From contig NZ_CP150918.1 of the NCBI RefSeq assembly GCF_039908635.1, forward strand, positions 5,782,001-5,846,000: a DNA stretch of 64,000 nt, given 5' to 3'. Both the position numbers and the translations under genes were made by a program. This stretch comes from Pseudomonas purpurea. Its GTDB lineage: Bacteria; Pseudomonadota; Gammaproteobacteria; Pseudomonadales; Pseudomonadaceae. Below, piece by piece: positions 61,598 through 64,000 of the stretch; position 1 is the first letter of the stretch, and the number at the start of each line of letters is the position of its first letter. Below the pieces are notes generated by a model. The model saw only the letters and a list, made by a program, of their open reading frames with translations. It made no database searches and was not told the origin of the DNA.

Positions 61598-63361
61598 TCA
61601 ATGTCCGGACGAATCCTTGTGGTTGTCCAGGGTTTCCAGCAGGGCGACCTGCATCCGCGTGTGGATGCGGATGAACCAGCGCCAGAGCAGTGCTGCAACC
61701 GCAGCGGCGACCACGGCGATCAGCACCAGCAACTTGTTGGTCGGCAAGATACTGGCCGACAAGGCTGCCAGCAGCAGGAAAATCACCAGCAGCGAGAGAA
61801 TCGGGATCACTTCGGCGATCACCCGACGCACTCGCTGTGTGTGACGCCCCGCCATCTCCGGCTTCACCCCCATCTCCGCCAACAACATCGAGAGCGCCTT
61901 GAGCTTGCGGTAAGCGGCAATCAAAAATGGCAGTGACAACAGCAATGCCCCGCCCCAGATCAGCGCCTTCTGCCAGCTCGGATCACTGATCCAGCCTTGC
62001 AAGTACGCGGACATTCGCTCGGCGAAGAACCCGCCCGAGAAGAAGATTGCCACCACCAGCGCCAGGTTGACCCCGACCTGCAACAGAATCCGCCGAATCA
62101 TCGACGCCAGCAGCGCGCCCTCGCCCTGCGGCTGAATGCTGCGCAGCCACTCGCCGTACATCCCCAGCACCCGGCCCAGACGCTGGGGCATCACCGCCGC
62201 CAGTTTCATCGACAACGGGTCCGCCGAGCGGATCAGGTAAGGCGTGAGCAAGGTAGTCATCGCCGAAACGGCCACCGCCACGGGATAGAGAAAATCGCTG
62301 GTGACCTGCAAGGTCATGCCCAGCGCGGCGATGATGAAAGAGAATTCGCCAATCTGTGACAGCCCCATCCCGACCCGCAGCGAGGTTCGTCCGTCGTTGC
62401 CGGCGATAAAGGCACCGAGGCCGCAGGACAACATCTTGCCAAGCACCACAGCCACGGTGATGACCGCAATCGGCCACGCGTATTGCAGCAGGATTAGCGG
62501 ATCGATCATCAGCCCGATGGCCACAAAGAAAATGGCGCTGAACATGTCGCGAACCGGTTCGATCAACCGCTCAATTTTCACCAGTTGCCGCGATTCAGCC
62601 ATGATTGCGCCGATCAGGAACGCACCGAGCACCATGCTGTATTCAAGCTTGACCACCAGCAGGCAAAAACCGAAACACAGGCCCAAGACCGTGATGAGCA
62701 GCATTTCGTTGCTCTCGAATTTCGCCACATATGCCAGTAAACGCGGGACCAGCAGGATGCCGACCACCAGTGCGACGATCATGAACAACGAGAGCTTGCC
62801 GACCGTGGAAAACACCTCGCCGGAACTCACGCTTCCGCTGACGGCGATGCTCGACAGCAAGGCGATGATGCCGATGCCCAGGATGTCTTCGACGATCAGT
62901 ACGCCGAAGATCAACTGCGCAAAGCGCTGGTTCTTCATCTTCAGGTCATTGAGGGCCTTGACGATGATGGTGGTCGAGGAAATCGCCAGGATCGCGCCGA
63001 GGAACAGCGAGTCCATGGTGCTCCAGTCGAACCAGCGGCCGATTTCGTAGCCGATCCAGATCATCAGCACGATTTCCAGGAAGGCTGCGATAAACGCCGT
63101 GGCGCCGACCTTGAACAGCTTGCGCAGGCTGAACTCCAGCCCCAGGCAGAACATCAGGAAAATCACCCCGAGTTCGGCCAGGGTCTTGATGGTTTGCTCG
63201 TCGTGGATCAACCCGAATGGCGGTGTGTGCGGGCCGATGATGAAACCGGCCACAATGTAGCCTAGGACCACCGGTTGCTTGAGCCGATGAAAGAGGATGG
63301 TCACCACACCCGCGACCAGCATGATCACTGCCAGGTCCTGAATAAAGCTGATGGCATGCAT
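61598..63361 (-). CDS. Kef-type K+/H+ antiporter (CPA2 family)
   Basis: 587 residues from ATG 63361 (MHAISFIQDLAVIMLVAGVVT); the longer upstream frame is not family-like. About twelve membrane segments of the Na+/H+ exchanger fold (LGVIFLMFCLGLEFSLRKLFKVG, FGVLIVEDILGIGIIALLSS). No TrkA-N (RCK) domain follows; the chain ends in additional membrane helices and a short hydrophilic tail, so it lacks the NAD-binding regulatory part of KefB/KefC. It probably exchanges K+ or Na+ for protons at the inner membrane. Confidence 0.88.
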   Translation of the reverse strand: MHAISFIQDLAVIMLVAGVVTILFHRLKQPVVLGYIVAGFIIGPHTPPFGLIHDEQTIKTLAELGVIFLMFCLGLEFSLRKLFKVGATAFIAAFLEIVLMIWIGYEIGRWFDWSTMDSLFLGAILAISSTTIIVKALNDLKMKNQRFAQLIFGVLIVEDILGIGIIALLSSIAVSGSVSSGEVFSTVGKLSLFMIVALVVGILLVPRLLAYVAKFESNEMLLITVLGLCFGFCLLVVKLEYSMVLGAFLIGAIMAESRQLVKIERLIEPVRDMFSAIFFVAIGLMIDPLILLQYAWPIAVITVAVVLGKMLSCGLGAFIAGNDGRTSLRVGMGLSQIGEFSFIIAALGMTLQVTSDFLYPVAVAVSAMTTLLTPYLIRSADPLSMKLAAVMPQRLGRVLGMYGEWLRSIQPQGEGALLASMIRRILLQVGVNLALVVAIFFSGGFFAERMSAYLQGWISDPSWQKALIWGGALLLSLPFLIAAYRKLKALSMLLAEMGVKPEMAGRHTQRVRRVIAEVIPILSLLVIFLLLAALSASILPTNKLLVLIAVVAAAVAALLWRWFIRIHTRMQVALLETLDNHKDSSGH

Positions 63362-63613
63362 GGCGCGAGACTCCTTCGAAGGGCTGAATAGACGTCGTTG
63401 CGGGTCACCAGATAGAGGAAAAGGCCCTTGGGATGGGCTTTTTGAAGGGTAACACCGCGACTTCCGACAGAAAGGCGGTGCAATATATGGAAACAGATCG
63501 TTCCGTGCGTGACGGTCGCCCCTGGCGCGGCGTCCCGTTAACGGTGGTTTTGAAAAGCCAACCAGGCACCCACAGAGGTGCCCCCGCAACCAGCCTTGAA
63601 CCGTGAGTGTGCT

Positions 63614-64000
63614 ATGGAACCCGGAAACGCCCAGCTGTCGATGACGGTATTGATGACCCCCGACATGGCCAACTTCTCAGGCAATGTCCACGGCGGCACC
63701 CTGCTCAAGTACCTCGATGAAGTCGCCTACGCCTGCGCCAGCCGTTATGCCGGACGCTATGTGGTGACGTTGTCGGTGGACCAGGTGATTTTCCGCGAGC
63801 CGATTCATGTCGGCGAGCTGGTGACTTTTCTGGCGTCGGTGAACTACACCGGCAACACCTCGATGGAGGTCGGCATCAAAGTGGTGACCGAGAACATCCG
63901 CGAACGCTCCGTGCGCCACACCAACAGCTGCTTCTTCACCATGGTGGCGGTCGATGACCAGCGCAAACCCGCCGTGGTGCCGCAACTGCAACCGCAAAAC
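63614..64000 (+). CDS. Acyl-CoA thioesterase, YciA-type (partial, runs off the window)
   Basis: ATG 63614 (MEPGNAQLSMTVLM); the end is beyond 64000. Hotdog fold with NFSGNVHGGTLLKYLDEVAYACASRYAG (catalytic Asp/Glu helix) and TLSVDQVIFREPIHVGELV, NTSMEVGIKV. It hydrolyses acyl-CoA thioesters in the cytosol. It is a different branch from the thioesterase at 9944. Divergent from the antiporter gene. Confidence 0.9.
   Translation, partial: MEPGNAQLSMTVLMTPDMANFSGNVHGGTLLKYLDEVAYACASRYAGRYVVTLSVDQVIFREPIHVGELVTFLASVNYTGNTSMEVGIKVVTENIRERSVRHTNSCFFTMVAVDDQRKPAVVPQLQPQN

Noticed and set aside
1..64000. Prophage, IS element, CRISPR array, tRNA or rRNA genes
   Set aside because: None was recognised on either strand: no transposase or integrase motifs, no regular spacer repeats, no tRNA cloverleaf that I could support.

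Overview
The window is one contiguous piece of a GC-rich gammaproteobacterial chromosome, almost certainly a Pseudomonas of the fluorescens complex. The evidence is the gene content and order (phoU-pstBACS, purEK, aspA, pycAB with pycR and an RccR-type regulator, a PA5442-like GGDEF/EAL protein, uvrD) and many REP palindromes of the GTGGGAGC / GTGGCGAGG types. Locus names in this answer are from memory. No rRNA, tRNA, CRISPR array, transposase or prophage was seen.

Layout. 1-9.4 kb: a response regulator, the phosphate-starvation module phoU-pstB-pstA-pstC-pstS with two Pho boxes, and an MFS transporter. 9.4-14 kb: housekeeping genes (thioesterase, hexose-6-phosphate mutarotase, DUF3299 protein, GlsB-like protein, purK, purE). 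14.1-15.1 kb: an AT-richer insert with a small cytosolic metzincin-type protease. 15.1-18.6 kb: LysR regulator, aspA and a UBA-like protein. 18.7-27.0 kb: a translationally coupled eight-gene operon (membrane protein, ketosynthase III, NAD-dependent reductase, metallo-beta-lactamase-fold hydrolase, adenylate-forming enzyme, ATP-grasp ligase, GNAT-like transferase, Rieske oxygenase). It looks like a biosynthetic pathway for a product I do not recognise. 27.0-28.9 kb: a full-length ExoS/ExoT-type type III effector divergent from its SpcS-type chaperone, with two opposed ExsA-like promoters between them.

29.3-35.5 kb: amino-acid and polyamine metabolism (alanine:Na+ symporter, asparaginase, AraC regulator, acetylpolyamine deacetylase, polyamine-binding protein). 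35.6-40.2 kb: a 1528-residue toxin-like protein. 40.2-45.5 kb: a MocR regulator divergent from a PaiB-like protein, two acetyltransferases, and a hipA-hipB toxin-antitoxin pair preceded by four palindromic operators spaced 42/42/41 bp. 45.8-48.1 kb: an autotransporter. 48.2-53.9 kb: two-subunit pyruvate carboxylase and its regulators pycR and rccR. 54-64 kb: c-di-GMP protein, uvrD, EamA protein, Tim44-like protein, SMI1/KNR4 protein, a Kef-type antiporter and a partial acyl-CoA thioesterase.

Five otherwise intact genes (purK, the aspA-linked lysR, the asparaginase gene, a GNAT gene and the Tim44-like gene) each carry one extra base. In every case the extra base lies in an AGGCC/GGCCT context, which points to a systematic sequencing error rather than five real pseudogenes.
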